A DNA stretch of 16,206 nt from JALVIU01 sp964462295 (GCA_964462295.1 CAYWXH010000034.1:1-16206); one strand, 5' to 3'; counted from the first letter of the stretch, positions 1 to 7,616 are shown. The notes: generated by a model from the letters alone, not told the origin. Program-made: numbers and translations.

Positions 1-4
1 CCAA

Positions 5-92
5 AGATTGCTTCGTCGTGCCTGTGGCACTCCTCGCAATGACAAACCACACTCTGTCATTGCGAGCACCACGAAGTGGTGCGTGGCAATCT
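5..92. repeat. Paired inverted copies of a palindromic (REP-like) repeat
   Basis: Two copies of one unit lie head to head. The 11-mer CTCGCAATGAC (33-43) is exactly complementary to GTCATTGCGAG (56-66) across a 12-nt spacer, and the outer AGATTGC (5-11) is complementary to GCAATCT (86-92). Each unit has its own hairpin tip: GTGCC/GGCAC (18-22 with 26-30, loop TGT) and GCACCAC/GTGGTGC (66-72 with 76-82, loop GAA). The pair could therefore fold as one long branched cruciform or as two small hairpins. It is clearly richer in G+C than the flanking genes. Dispersed repeats with similar TCATTGCGAG...GCAATCT ends occur in unrelated bacterial genomes (general knowledge, not checked here). No open frame over it looks like a gene. 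Confidence 0.85.
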
Positions 93-130
93 CTCTTTTT
101 TGGCCCCTAATACGCCTTAGATACCAGAGC

Positions 131-170
131 TTGCCACGTCGGGACAAAACCCGTCCCTCCTCGCAACGAC
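131..170. repeat. Degenerate copy of the palindromic repeat
   Basis: This stretch has the same layout as the first unit: TTGC, then CGTCG, then a hairpin, then CTCGCAACGAC (160-170; one change from the CTCGCAATGAC at 33-43). The hairpin arms are GGGAC (141-145) and GTCCC (153-157), different in sequence from the GTGCC/GGCAC arms of the other copies but still complementary. It is probably a diverged member of the same family. Confidence 0.65.
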
Positions 171-191
171 GGATGGAAGAAGTAGGCTCTG

Positions 192-246
192 CGCAATGAC
201 AGGGGGAGGTGGGTTCCTCGCAAAGACAGGGGGAGCGGGTGGGTCT
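192..246. repeat. Two tandem partial repeat tails
   Basis: CGCAATGACAGGGGGAG at 192-208 is followed by CGCAAAGACAGGGGGAG at 219-235, each running into a GGTGGG or GGGTGGG stretch. CGCAATGAC is the right-hand end of the palindromic unit, so these look like repeat ends that have lost their left halves. The G-rich tails (GGGGGAGGTGGG and GGGGGAGCGGGTGGG) are unusual in this AT-rich sequence. Confidence 0.55.
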
Positions 247-256
247 TGGGTGCCAA

Positions 257-295
257 AGATTGCCGCGTCGTGCCTTCGGCACTCAACGCAATGAC
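257..295. repeat. Third well-preserved copy of the palindromic repeat
   Basis: It begins with AGATTGC (257-263), has a hairpin GTGCC-TTC-GGCAC (270-282) and ends with CGCAATGAC (287-295), in the same orientation as the unit at 5-43. The loop differs from the first copy (TTC instead of TGT) while both arms are kept. It is the last copy before the trkA promoter. Confidence 0.8.
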
Positions 296-368
296 GAATG
301 GAATATAACCCTTCCCTGTATAATAAGCAAGAAAAAGGAATTTGACACTATCCACATCCTTGTTCCAT

Positions 369-397
369 TTGACTTTTAAAACTGAATACTATATAAT
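369..397 (+). promoter_or_regulatory. Sigma-70-type promoter of the trkA-trkH unit
   Basis: The -35 box is TTGACT (369-374) and the -10 box is a consensus TATAAT (392-397), with a 17-bp spacer. It lies about 60 bp before the trkA start, after the repeat cluster and on the correct strand. No operator palindrome is evident around it. Confidence 0.75.
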
Positions 398-455
398 AAC
401 TTTAGTTTTCGTTTATCCCCCACCTAAAAATAATTCTGTAAAAAAGAGGTGAGCT

Positions 456-1796
456 ATGAGAATAATAATTGTTGGAGCAGGGACTGTAGGAGAACAGATA
501 GCGATAAGTTTATTGGAAGAGGGACATGATGTAATTATAATAGAGAGGGACGAAAAACGAGCAAAATATATAGAAGAAATTTTGGATACTATGGTATTTA
601 CAGGAAATGGAGCAAACATAAGTACACTAAATGCCGCAGGAGTAAAAGAAGCTGATATTCTTATCTCTGTAACAGATAGTGATGAAGTAAACATGATTTC
701 ATCACTTATTGCAAATAAATTAGGGGCAAAAAAGAAGATTATCCGCATAAAAGATCAAGATTACCTATCTAATCTAAAGGCATTTAAAGAAGATTTGGGG
801 ATAGATTTTATAATAAACCCTGCAAATGCTGCAGCAGACCAAATAGAAAAGTTAATCCTTAACCCTTTTGCATCTTCCATTGCCACATTTGCAGAAGGAA
901 AAATCTCTATGGTTAAGGTAAGGCTCAGAGAAGATTTTAAAATTATAAACAAGAAAATAAGAGAAATAGAATTTCCTGGTTCCTTGTTGATAGGTGCTAT
1001 AAACAGAGATGATAACATTATAATTCCAAAGGGGGAAGAGGTATTACTTCCAGGAGATGGAGTATATATATTAGGAAAAACAGATGAGATAAAAGAACTT
1101 CACACTATCTTTGGAAAAAGAGAGGGTAAAATCCTTAAAGTAATAATAGTAGGAGGTAGTGATATAGGGACAAGGCTTGCACAAAACTTAGAAAAATATG
1201 ATATAGAAATAAAACTTATAGAAAAAAGCCCTGAAAGAAGTAATAAAGTAGCATCTATTCTTGAGAAAACACTTGTTATAAATGGAGATGGTACGGACAA
1301 AGAGCTCTTAAAAAGAGAAGGGATAGAGCTTACAGATAGTTTTGTCTCTCTTACAAAAAATGATGAGGACAATTTGGTATTTTCCCTTCTTGCAAAAAAA
1401 TTAGGTGCGAAAAAAGTAATAGCAAAGGTTACAAAACCTACATATTCTCCTATACTTGAGACAATAGGCATAGATGCTGCAATAAGCCCTCGACTTATAA
1501 CAGCATCTTATATATTAAGTTTTATAAGAAAAAGTAAGATATTAAATCTCACATTAATAAAAGAGGGAGAAGCAGAAATTGTAGAAGTAGAGGTACCAGA
1601 AAATAAAGTAATAAATAATATATCACTTGGAAAGCTAAAACTGCCAAAAGATATGTTAATAGCTACAATCATACGAGATAAAGAAGTTATAATACCCCAT
1701 GGAGAAGATATACTCCTCCCAAAAGATAAAGTTATTATCATTACACTAAAGAAAAATATCAAAAAAATTGAAAATATCTTTAGAAAAAGGGTATAG
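456..1796 (+). CDS. trkA: Trk potassium uptake regulator TrkA
   Basis: This is the cytoplasmic NAD(H)- or nucleotide-binding subunit that gates the TrkH K+ channel. The 446 residues hold two tandem RCK modules, the usual TrkA layout. The first Rossmann motif is GAGTVG at residues 7-12, followed by the acidic strand end IIERDE. The second starts near residue 229 with VIIVGGSDIG (GGSDIG at 233-238). Each Rossmann half is followed by a TrkA-C type beta-rich segment with the pattern IIPKGEEVLLPGD or IIPHGEDILLPKD. Length matches the family. The start is supported by AGAGGTGA a few bases upstream. trkH begins 2 bp after the stop, so the two are co-translated and should form one complex at the membrane. 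Confidence 0.95.
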   Translation: MRIIIVGAGTVGEQIAISLLEEGHDVIIIERDEKRAKYIEEILDTMVFTGNGANISTLNAAGVKEADILISVTDSDEVNMISSLIANKLGAKKKIIRIKDQDYLSNLKAFKEDLGIDFIINPANAAADQIEKLILNPFASSIATFAEGKISMVKVRLREDFKIINKKIREIEFPGSLLIGAINRDDNIIIPKGEEVLLPGDGVYILGKTDEIKELHTIFGKREGKILKVIIVGGSDIGTRLAQNLEKYDIEIKLIEKSPERSNKVASILEKTLVINGDGTDKELLKREGIELTDSFVSLTKNDEDNLVFSLLAKKLGAKKVIAKVTKPTYSPILETIGIDAAISPRLITASYILSFIRKSKILNLTLIKEGEAEIVEVEVPENKVINNISLGKLKLPKDMLIATIIRDKEVIIPHGEDILLPKDKVIIITLKKNIKKIENIFRKRV

Positions 1797-1798
1797 AC

Positions 1799-3247
1799 AT
1801 GAATTATAAGTTACTATTAAATACATTGGGTAGTCTTCTTATATTCTTAGGGCTCTTCATGTTAGTTCCTATTATATTTTCCATTTATTACCATGATAAT
1901 GATATCTTAGCCCTTCTTCTTTCTGCAGGCATTACCATAGGAGCAGGGATACTTATGCGCGTTCTTTTTAAGGGCGAAGGAACATTCACAGCTCGAGAAG
2001 GACTTGCCATCGCAGGGCTGGGATGGCTATTTGCTGCAGGGTTTGGGGCAATTCCTTATATGATTTATGGTACCTTTCATAACTATATAGATGCATACTT
2101 TGAGGCTATGTCTGGTTTTACCACAACTGGAGCTACAGTCCTTTATCCCATTGAGGCACAGCCACATGGCATAATATTTTGGCGTGGACTTACACATTGG
2201 CTTGGAGGAATGGGAATAATAGTACTTGCAATAGCACTTCTCCCTGCTATTGGGAGAGGAGCTATGCAGCTTTATAAATCAGAAGTGCCAGGCCCTACTG
2301 CAGATAGATTAAAACCAAAAATTACCCATACCGCAAGGCTTTTATGGATAGTTTATGCTATTATCTCATTGATGGAGGTAATAGCTCTAAAAGTTGCAGG
2401 GATGTCTCTATATGATGCCCTATGTCATATGTTTGCCACTATGTCCACAGGAGGATTCTCTACCAAAGATGCAAGTGTTGGCGCATTCAATAACCCTGTC
2501 TATGATATTATAATAATATTCTTTATGTTCATATCGGGTGCTAATTTTGCCCTAAACTACAGACTTATATTTAAAGGGGACATAAAGTGTTTCTTCAAAG
2601 ACCCAGAATTCAAATTCTACACAGGTGTGGTACTTGTCTCTGTGGGTCTTATTACTTATAATTTATATGCAAATCATATATATAATACAATAGCATCTTC
2701 TTTAAGATTTGCATCCTTTCAAGCCGTATCTATAGTGACAACGACAGGTTTTACCACTGCTGATTTCGATAAATGGCCTGACCTTTCTCGCTTTTTGCTT
2801 CTTGCGCTTATGTTTATAGGAGGGTGTGCAGGTTCTACGGGGGGAGCCATTAAGAATATTCGTATTTTACTTCTTATCAAACATGGAATAAGAGAAATAT
2901 TTAAGCTGATACATCCTGATGCAGTAGTGCCTATCAGATTAGGGAAAACTATAGTTTCAGAAGAAATTATGAATAGTGTAACAGCATTTTTCTTCTTATA
3001 TATGGGTCTGTTTACATTATCCACTATAATTATGGCATTTTTAGGCCTTGACCTTGTGACAGCAATTGCATCAACTGCTGCAACCATAGGAAATATAGGA
3101 CCAGGGCTTGCAAAAGTTGGGGCATCCCAAAACTATATACACATACCATATATAGGGAAAATTGTACTTATAATAGATATGGTATTAGGAAGATTAGAAA
3201 TATATACCATCTTGGTACTTCTCATGCCTGGTCTCTGGAAGAAATAA
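1799..3247 (+). CDS. trkH: Trk potassium uptake protein TrkH, membrane subunit
   Basis: This is the K+-translocating membrane subunit that works with TrkA. The 482-residue protein is strongly hydrophobic and carries the four pore-loop repeats typical of the TrkH/TrkG/KtrB superfamily: SGFTTTGATV, MSTGGFSTKD, TTTGFTTADF and NIGPGL, each with its filter glycine. The IGGCAGSTGGAIKNIRI stretch after the third loop is another family hallmark. Length matches TrkH (about 480). It starts 2 bp after the trkA stop with only a weak purine-rich site, so translation coupling to trkA is likely. Whether it couples to H+ or Na+, or acts as a channel, cannot be told from the sequence. Confidence 0.95.
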   Translation: MNYKLLLNTLGSLLIFLGLFMLVPIIFSIYYHDNDILALLLSAGITIGAGILMRVLFKGEGTFTAREGLAIAGLGWLFAAGFGAIPYMIYGTFHNYIDAYFEAMSGFTTTGATVLYPIEAQPHGIIFWRGLTHWLGGMGIIVLAIALLPAIGRGAMQLYKSEVPGPTADRLKPKITHTARLLWIVYAIISLMEVIALKVAGMSLYDALCHMFATMSTGGFSTKDASVGAFNNPVYDIIIIFFMFISGANFALNYRLIFKGDIKCFFKDPEFKFYTGVVLVSVGLITYNLYANHIYNTIASSLRFASFQAVSIVTTTGFTTADFDKWPDLSRFLLLALMFIGGCAGSTGGAIKNIRILLLIKHGIREIFKLIHPDAVVPIRLGKTIVSEEIMNSVTAFFFLYMGLFTLSTIIMAFLGLDLVTAIASTAATIGNIGPGLAKVGASQNYIHIPYIGKIVLIIDMVLGRLEIYTILVLLMPGLWKK

Positions 3248-3248
3248 G

Positions 3249-3566
3249 ATGGAAAAACTCGTTCAATTAGGGGCTGCTATACTAGAAGAGATAGAAGTAG
3301 AGATAAATATCCGAATAAAAATTAGTAGAAAAAAAATTACAATAGCCGGAATAGACGATATAGACTTTAACAAACTTTTAAAAGACATAAACTTAAAAGG
3401 CCTACCAGAAACCCTTGAGCAAAAAGCCTTAAATCCTGGTCACTATACAGAGGATGAACTGATATCTCTTATTAGAAGCTATATAGATAGGGCTATATTA
3501 CATATAAAAAAAGCAAATACCATTATAAAAGAGTTAAAGGAAAATAGGATAAAAGAAATTCTATAA
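3249..3566 (+). CDS. Conserved-looking small protein of unknown function behind trkH
   Basis: I do not recognise this 105-residue protein. It starts 1 bp after the trkH stop, so it is very likely translated with trkA-trkH. It has no cysteine or tryptophan, no signal peptide and no membrane segment. The N-terminal half alternates hydrophobic and charged residues (VEVEINIRIKI type pattern), suggesting beta strands. The second half, after a NPGHYTEDEL segment, reads as a long amphipathic helix rich in Lys, Glu and Ile (about residues 68-105). The high Lys/Glu/Ile content matches neighbouring proteins, so it looks native. A cytoplasmic partner of the Trk system is possible but rests on position alone. 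Confidence 0.75.
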   Translation: MEKLVQLGAAILEEIEVEINIRIKISRKKITIAGIDDIDFNKLLKDINLKGLPETLEQKALNPGHYTEDELISLIRSYIDRAILHIKKANTIIKELKENRIKEIL

Positions 3567-3581
3567 ATCTTATTTTCTACC

Positions 3582-3610
3582 TTGTCAAAATAAAATTTGT
3601 GTGTTAAAAT
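3582..3610 (+). promoter_or_regulatory. Sigma-70-type promoter of rpmB
   Basis: The -35 box is TTGTCA (3582-3587) and the -10 box is TAAAAT (3605-3610), separated by 17 bp. It lies in the 91-bp gap between the small unknown gene and rpmB, about 48 bp before the rpmB start, so L28 can be made independently of the trk genes. Confidence 0.65.
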
Positions 3611-3657
3611 AGTATTCGCATGCAAAAAGAGAGCACATATAGAAGGAGGAAATAGAG

Positions 3658-3846
3658 ATGGCAAAGTGTGAAATTTGTGGAAAAGGTCCCCAATTTGGTC
3701 ATAGTATAAGTCACTCTCATAGGGTATCAAATAGAAAGTGGTCTCCAAATCTTCAAAAAGTGAGAGTGAAAGTAGGAAATACTACTAAAAAAATGGTAGT
3801 ATGCACAAAATGTCTAAAGGCAGGTAAGGTCGTAAAGGTAGGATAG
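3658..3846 (+). CDS. rpmB: 50S ribosomal protein L28
   Basis: This is a structural protein of the large ribosomal subunit. The 62 residues are the usual length for the short L28 form and show the family pattern: MAKCEICGKGP at the N-terminus, the SHSHRVSNRKWSPNLQ core, and VVCTKCLKAGKV at the C-terminus. Four cysteines in two CxxC pairs (C4, C7, C49, C52) mark the zinc-ribbon version of L28. A strong ribosome binding site, AGAAGGAGG, lies just before the start. The gene is convergent with ispH, with 24 bp between the stop codons and no clear terminator hairpin. Confidence 0.96.
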   Translation: MAKCEICGKGPQFGHSISHSHRVSNRKWSPNLQKVRVKVGNTTKKMVVCTKCLKAGKVVKVG

Positions 3847-3870
3847 CTCTCCCTGAGTTGTCCTCCTTTA

Positions 3871-4728
3871 CTATCTATCTTTCTCTTTATCCCATTCCAA
3901 AAGTAAGTCCCTTACCTCTTCTACAAATTTATATGGGGTGGATGCACCACTTACAAGAAGTATCGTATCGTTAGACCTAAAAAGATCCTTAGAAAGTTCT
4001 TTCTTATCTTCGATAAAAATAGTACGAGGACACCTTTTCTTTGCAATATTATACAATCTATTTGTATTTGCACTATTTCTGCCTCCAATAATTATAACAA
4101 CATCTGCCTTTTCAGAAAGCTCTTCTACCTCTTTCTGTCTGGCAAGGGTTTCCTCGCAAATAGTATTATATACAACCATCTCTTGAGTGTGCCTTGACAA
4201 AGCACCCACCACTTGAGAGAAAAAGTCAAGGGATTGAGTGGTTTGAGAGACTATTCCTATCTTCTTGGTAGAAGGCTTAAAATCCTTAAGCTCTTCAGGA
4301 GAGCTTATAACTTTGACCATGGAAAGATCAGAAAGCCTCGAAAGTACTGCTTCTATTTCTGCATGCCCCCTATCCCCTACTAAGATGAGTTCATATCCAT
4401 TTTTTAAGATAAATCTTGCAAGCTCTTGAACCCTTTTTACAAAAGGACATGTAGTATCCAAAAGATAAAGACCTTGCCCTTTTACCTCTTCTATTATTTT
4501 AGGTGATATACCATGTGAACGGGTTACCAAAAAGGCATCCTTATCTTTTGGTATACTACTTACTACCTCCACACCCATCTCTTTAAACTCATCTATTACT
4601 CTTCTATTATGGATAAGTTCTCCCAACATATAGACCTTTTTGTCTTCAGATAGGGCATCATATAGCATTCCTACAGCCCTTTCTACCCCAGAGCAAAATC
4701 CTGAACGACTCGCAATGATTATCTTCAT
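3871..4728 (-). CDS. ispH: 4-hydroxy-3-methylbut-2-enyl diphosphate reductase IspH (LytB)
   Basis: This enzyme catalyses the last step of the MEP isoprenoid pathway, reducing HMBPP to IPP and DMAPP with a [4Fe-4S] cluster. The 285 residues contain the three cluster cysteines C12 (SGFCSGV), C94 (DTTCPFV) and C191 (NTICEET). Active-site positions are also present: H41, H72, H122 with E124, the SQTTQS segment, S219/N221 (GRNSANTNR) and S263 (SGASTP). The usual GHPE motif reads GHAE here, with the acidic residue kept. The start overlaps the cmk stop as ATGA. It is the last gene of the long minus-strand block. cmk and ispH are often near each other in bacteria, usually with plsC or rpsA, neither of which is present here. 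Confidence 0.96.
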   Translation of the reverse strand: MKIIIASRSGFCSGVERAVGMLYDALSEDKKVYMLGELIHNRRVIDEFKEMGVEVVSSIPKDKDAFLVTRSHGISPKIIEEVKGQGLYLLDTTCPFVKRVQELARFILKNGYELILVGDRGHAEIEAVLSRLSDLSMVKVISSPEELKDFKPSTKKIGIVSQTTQSLDFFSQVVGALSRHTQEMVVYNTICEETLARQKEVEELSEKADVVIIIGGRNSANTNRLYNIAKKRCPRTIFIEDKKELSKDLFRSNDTILLVSGASTPYKFVEEVRDLLLEWDKEKDR

Positions 4729-5372
4729 CTTATCCCCTTAACAATAAAATACATTATATCTATTATTTCCCCTTTTGTTCTATATGTAGAATCTACTATA
4801 TATGCAGAATGAGCCGGTATAAGTGGGGCAATGGGACGAAGTTTATCTCTTTGGTCTCTTTGTTCTATTTCTTTTTTTACATTATAAAAGTCCTCCAATG
4901 AAAGGCCCATTTCTATAAGCCTTCTTCTTGCCCGCTCCGAAGAAGAGGCTGTAAGGAAAAACTTAAAATCTGCCTCTGGATATACAACAGTCCCTACATC
5001 TCTACCGTCTGCCACTATATTTCCCCTACCAATTACTTTCCTTTGGATCCCAAGGAGGAAATCTCTTACCTCTTTAATCTTTGCAATCTTAGATGCCATA
5101 TCTGAGATTTCCATACTATGAAGCAAAGACTCATCCATTATCAACTCTTCTATCTGTACCTTATCTGGAAATACCACATCTACCCTAAGAGTATTTAAAA
5201 GCCCCAGAAATTCCCCTTCTTGAAGGTTTTTCTTTATAATATAGTAAGAAAGTGCTCTATAAAATATACCTGTACTTAAATGATTAAAACCTAACTTCTC
5301 TGCTAAAAGTGTAGATATTGTACTTTTCCCTGATGCAGCGGGACCATCTATTGTGATTACTATCTTTTTCAA
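4725..5372 (-). CDS. cmk: Cytidylate kinase
   Basis: It phosphorylates CMP and dCMP to the diphosphates with ATP, in the cytoplasm. The 215-residue protein has the P-loop GPAASGKST (residues 10-18), the STGIFYRAL nucleotide-binding segment and the DGRDVGTVVYPEADFK block characteristic of Cmk, followed by the lid-type arginines (SSERARRR). The length is normal. The start codon is TTG at 5372-5370, preceded by AGGGAGGGG at a good distance, and it overlaps the cobO stop by 4 bp (TTGA). The stop overlaps the ispH start by 4 bp. Translation coupling on both sides is likely. Confidence 0.95.
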   Translation of the reverse strand: MKKIVITIDGPAASGKSTISTLLAEKLGFNHLSTGIFYRALSYYIIKKNLQEGEFLGLLNTLRVDVVFPDKVQIEELIMDESLLHSMEISDMASKIAKIKEVRDFLLGIQRKVIGRGNIVADGRDVGTVVYPEADFKFFLTASSSERARRRLIEMGLSLEDFYNVKKEIEQRDQRDKLRPIAPLIPAHSAYIVDSTYRTKGEIIDIMYFIVKGIR

Positions 5373-5887
5373 AACTCGATCCCCTCCCTTGCCATGATCC
5401 CCTTCTCATAAGGATGTTTTATCTCTTTCATCTCTGTCACAAGGTCGGCCCTTTTAATAATACTCTCTTTGGCATATCTTCCCGTAAGGATAAGCTCTAC
5501 TTCAGGGGGCTTTTCATCTAAAAGTTCAAGTACTTCACCCTCATCCAAAAGCCCATAATCCAAAGCTACATTTATCTCATCCAAAATTAAGATATCATAC
5601 TCTTTTTTCTGAATAACTTCTCGGGCAAACATAAGACCCTCTTTTGCAAGTTCTATATCAATCTTATCTGGATCCCTCTTTACAAATACATTTCTACCAA
5701 ACTGAAAAAGAGAAAATCCAGGGAGGAATTTAGCAGCCTGGACCTCTCCATATGCCTCATTTTTTTTCATAAATTGGATCATGCCTACCTTATAACCATG
5801 TCCACAGGCCCGTAAAGCAAGCCCTAAGGAAGCTGTAGTCTTTCCCTTTCCATTACCTGTATAAACTTGAATAAGTCCCTGTTTCAT
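5369..5887 (-). CDS. cobO: Cob(I)yrinic acid a,c-diamide adenosyltransferase (CobO/BtuR)
   Basis: This cytoplasmic enzyme transfers adenosyl from ATP to the reduced cobalt of corrinoids, making adenosylcobalamin or its precursor. The 172 residues begin with the family P-loop variant TGNGKGKTT (residues 10-18), then ALRACGHGYKVGMIQFMK, the Walker-B-like ILDEIN segment, LTGRYAKESIIKRADLVTEM, and the C-terminal KHPYEKGIMAREGIEF. This is the BtuR/CobO/CobA type, not PduO. It starts directly after the upstream pseudouridine synthase stop (TAG then ATG, 0 bp gap). No other cobalamin gene is in the window, so it may serve salvage or a pathway encoded elsewhere. Confidence 0.93.
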   Translation of the reverse strand: MKQGLIQVYTGNGKGKTTASLGLALRACGHGYKVGMIQFMKKNEAYGEVQAAKFLPGFSLFQFGRNVFVKRDPDKIDIELAKEGLMFAREVIQKKEYDILILDEINVALDYGLLDEGEVLELLDEKPPEVELILTGRYAKESIIKRADLVTEMKEIKHPYEKGIMAREGIEF

Positions 5888-6616
5888 CTATTTACCCCCT
5901 TTCTTTTGAAAAAACCACTCTACTTCTGAAGGTGTAAGGTCTCTATACTTCCCACTTCTTAAATCTCCTAACTTTACAGGTCCTATCCTTATCCTTACAA
6001 GTCTTTCTACTTTGTGTCCTATACGATGAAACATCCTCCGTATCTCTCTCTTTCTTCCTTCTGTGATAATAACTTTTATCATTGTGTTCTTTCTATCATG
6101 TTTTAGGATCTCAACTATCTTGGGTCTTACAATTTTTCCATCGATAAAAACACCTTTTTTTAGTTTTTTTAAATCTTCTTCGGTAACTTTTCCCTCTGCC
6201 CATACATTATACTCTTTTTCTATGTTAAATTTAGGATGTGTCACTATATAGGAAAATTCCCCATCATTTGTGAGAAAGATAAGCCCTTCTGTATCCATAT
6301 CCAATCTTCCCACAGGAAAAATACGTACAGGAAAATTATAAAATAGGGTTGCTATACTCTTTCTCCCTAACTCATCATCCATAGTAGTCACATAGCCCTT
6401 TGGTTTATTAAATGCCAAATAGACATCTTTCTTAGGAGGTGCTACAATACGCCCATCTACCCTAACCTTATCCTTATATGGATCAACAAGTGTCCCCAAC
6501 TTAGTAACTACTTTACCATTTACCTCTACCCTTCCCTCTTCTATAAGGGCATCTGCCTTTCTTCTTGATGTAAGACCTGAAAGTGCTATAAATTTATTTA
6601 ATCTTATTCTTCCCAT
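5888..6616 (-). CDS. Ribosomal pseudouridine synthase, RsuA/RluB/RluE family
   Basis: It isomerises uridine to pseudouridine in rRNA. The 242 residues start with an S4 RNA-binding domain (about 3-60: RLNKFIALSGLTSRRKAD, then EVNGKVVTKLG), followed by the catalytic domain with FNKPKGYVTT and the signature GRLDMDTEGLIFLTNDG. The catalytic aspartate is D106. The C-terminal RKREIRRMF motif is also typical. RluB (23S rRNA) is the likeliest assignment from length and S4 layout, but RsuA-like (16S rRNA) specificity cannot be excluded by reading. The gene starts 1 bp after the trpS stop and abuts cobO. Confidence 0.92.
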   Translation of the reverse strand: MGRIRLNKFIALSGLTSRRKADALIEEGRVEVNGKVVTKLGTLVDPYKDKVRVDGRIVAPPKKDVYLAFNKPKGYVTTMDDELGRKSIATLFYNFPVRIFPVGRLDMDTEGLIFLTNDGEFSYIVTHPKFNIEKEYNVWAEGKVTEEDLKKLKKGVFIDGKIVRPKIVEILKHDRKNTMIKVIITEGRKREIRRMFHRIGHKVERLVRIRIGPVKLGDLRSGKYRDLTPSEVEWFFQKKGGK

Positions 6617-6617
6617 G

Positions 6618-7601
6618 TTAATAATTCATCTTCATTGCTTCCCTTACCTCTTCCATTGTATGAGAAGCAATTTCTCTTGCCTTCTCCTCTCCTTCTCTTA
6701 AAATATCCCTAACAAGGGAAGGGTCTTTTTCATATTTTACCCTCTCTTCCCTTATAGGTTCGAAATACTCATACATCTTTTTTGCAAGGTTCCTCTTACA
6801 AGCCACACACCCTAAAGTACCCTTTTTACAATCTTTTTCAATCTGAGGGACCTCTTCTTTGTTAAACATCTTATGAAAATAAAATACAGTACATACCTCA
6901 GGATGTCCCGGATCCTTAAGTCTTATCTTTTGAGGGTCAGTTACCATACTCATCACCTTTTTCTCCAAACTCTCCTTGGGTTCTGAGATAAGGATATGAT
7001 TCCCAAGGCTTTTACTCATCTTTTCTTTACCATCTATTCCTGGGATTCTTGGTGTCTCTGTCAATTTTTCCTTTGGTAATGGAAACACCTCTTTATAATA
7101 ATAGTTAAACCTTCTTGCAATCTCTCTTGTTATCTCTATATGTGGCACCTGATCCTCCCCTACTGGTACTATTTCAGATTTATAAAGAAGTATATCTGCC
7201 GCCATAAGTACAGGATAGCCCAAAAGGCCATAACTAAATGAATCACCAAGATTTAAGGATCTTACCTGTTCTTTAAGCACAGGGTTTCTCTGAAGCCATG
7301 GAAGAGGTGTTAACATAGAAAGAATAAGATGTAATTCTGAGTGTTCTCTCACATGGGATTGGACCATAAAGGTAGCTTTGTTAGGATCAAGACCCACGGA
7401 TAACCAATCTATGATCATATCTATAATGTTTTCACCTATCTTGCTTGTATCTTCAAAAGATGTAGTAAGGGCATGCAAATCCACAGCTCCAAATGTACAC
7501 TTATACTCCTCTTGCAACTCTTTCCAATTTTTTAACACTCCAAAGTAGTGACCTATATGAAGTCTTCCAGTAGGTCTCATACCACTAAACAAAGTTTTCA
7601 T
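6618..7601 (-). CDS. trpS: Tryptophanyl-tRNA synthetase with a four-cysteine (probable Fe-S) motif
   Basis: This class I synthetase charges tRNA-Trp. The 327 residues contain HIGH (15-18, in GRLHIGHYFG), the GYPVLMAADILLY and PVGEDQVPHIE segments, and KMSKS (194-198). Beyond the catalytic core there are four cysteines in the spacing C237-x20-C258-x6-C265-x2-C268. The TrpRS of Thermotoga maritima binds a [4Fe-4S] cluster through a C-x22-C-x6-C-x2-C motif near its anticodon-binding region, so this protein likely does the same. A strong AAGGAGG site precedes the ATG. No T-box or attenuator is visible in the 15-bp gap to the upstream protease gene. Confidence 0.96.
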   Translation of the reverse strand: MKTLFSGMRPTGRLHIGHYFGVLKNWKELQEEYKCTFGAVDLHALTTSFEDTSKIGENIIDMIIDWLSVGLDPNKATFMVQSHVREHSELHLILSMLTPLPWLQRNPVLKEQVRSLNLGDSFSYGLLGYPVLMAADILLYKSEIVPVGEDQVPHIEITREIARRFNYYYKEVFPLPKEKLTETPRIPGIDGKEKMSKSLGNHILISEPKESLEKKVMSMVTDPQKIRLKDPGHPEVCTVFYFHKMFNKEEVPQIEKDCKKGTLGCVACKRNLAKKMYEYFEPIREERVKYEKDPSLVRDILREGEEKAREIASHTMEEVREAMKMNY

Positions 7602-7616
7602 ATATATTTCCTCCTT

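Noticed and set aside
5..295. CRISPR array
   Set aside because: The repeats are in both orientations, vary in sequence, and lack regular spacers of constant length; no cas gene is present.
342..347. TTGACA as an alternative trkA -35 box
   Set aside because: No acceptable -10 lies 16-18 bp downstream; the TTGACT/TATAAT pair at 369-397 is far better.
8..355. Open frames of 63 and 82 codons on both strands across the repeat cluster
   Set aside because: They translate the palindromic repeats, have Arg/Pro/Leu-rich low-complexity products, no ribosome binding site and no family resemblance.
3847..3870. Shared bidirectional terminator between rpmB and ispH
   Set aside because: The 24-bp gap contains no convincing inverted repeat followed by a T run on either strand.
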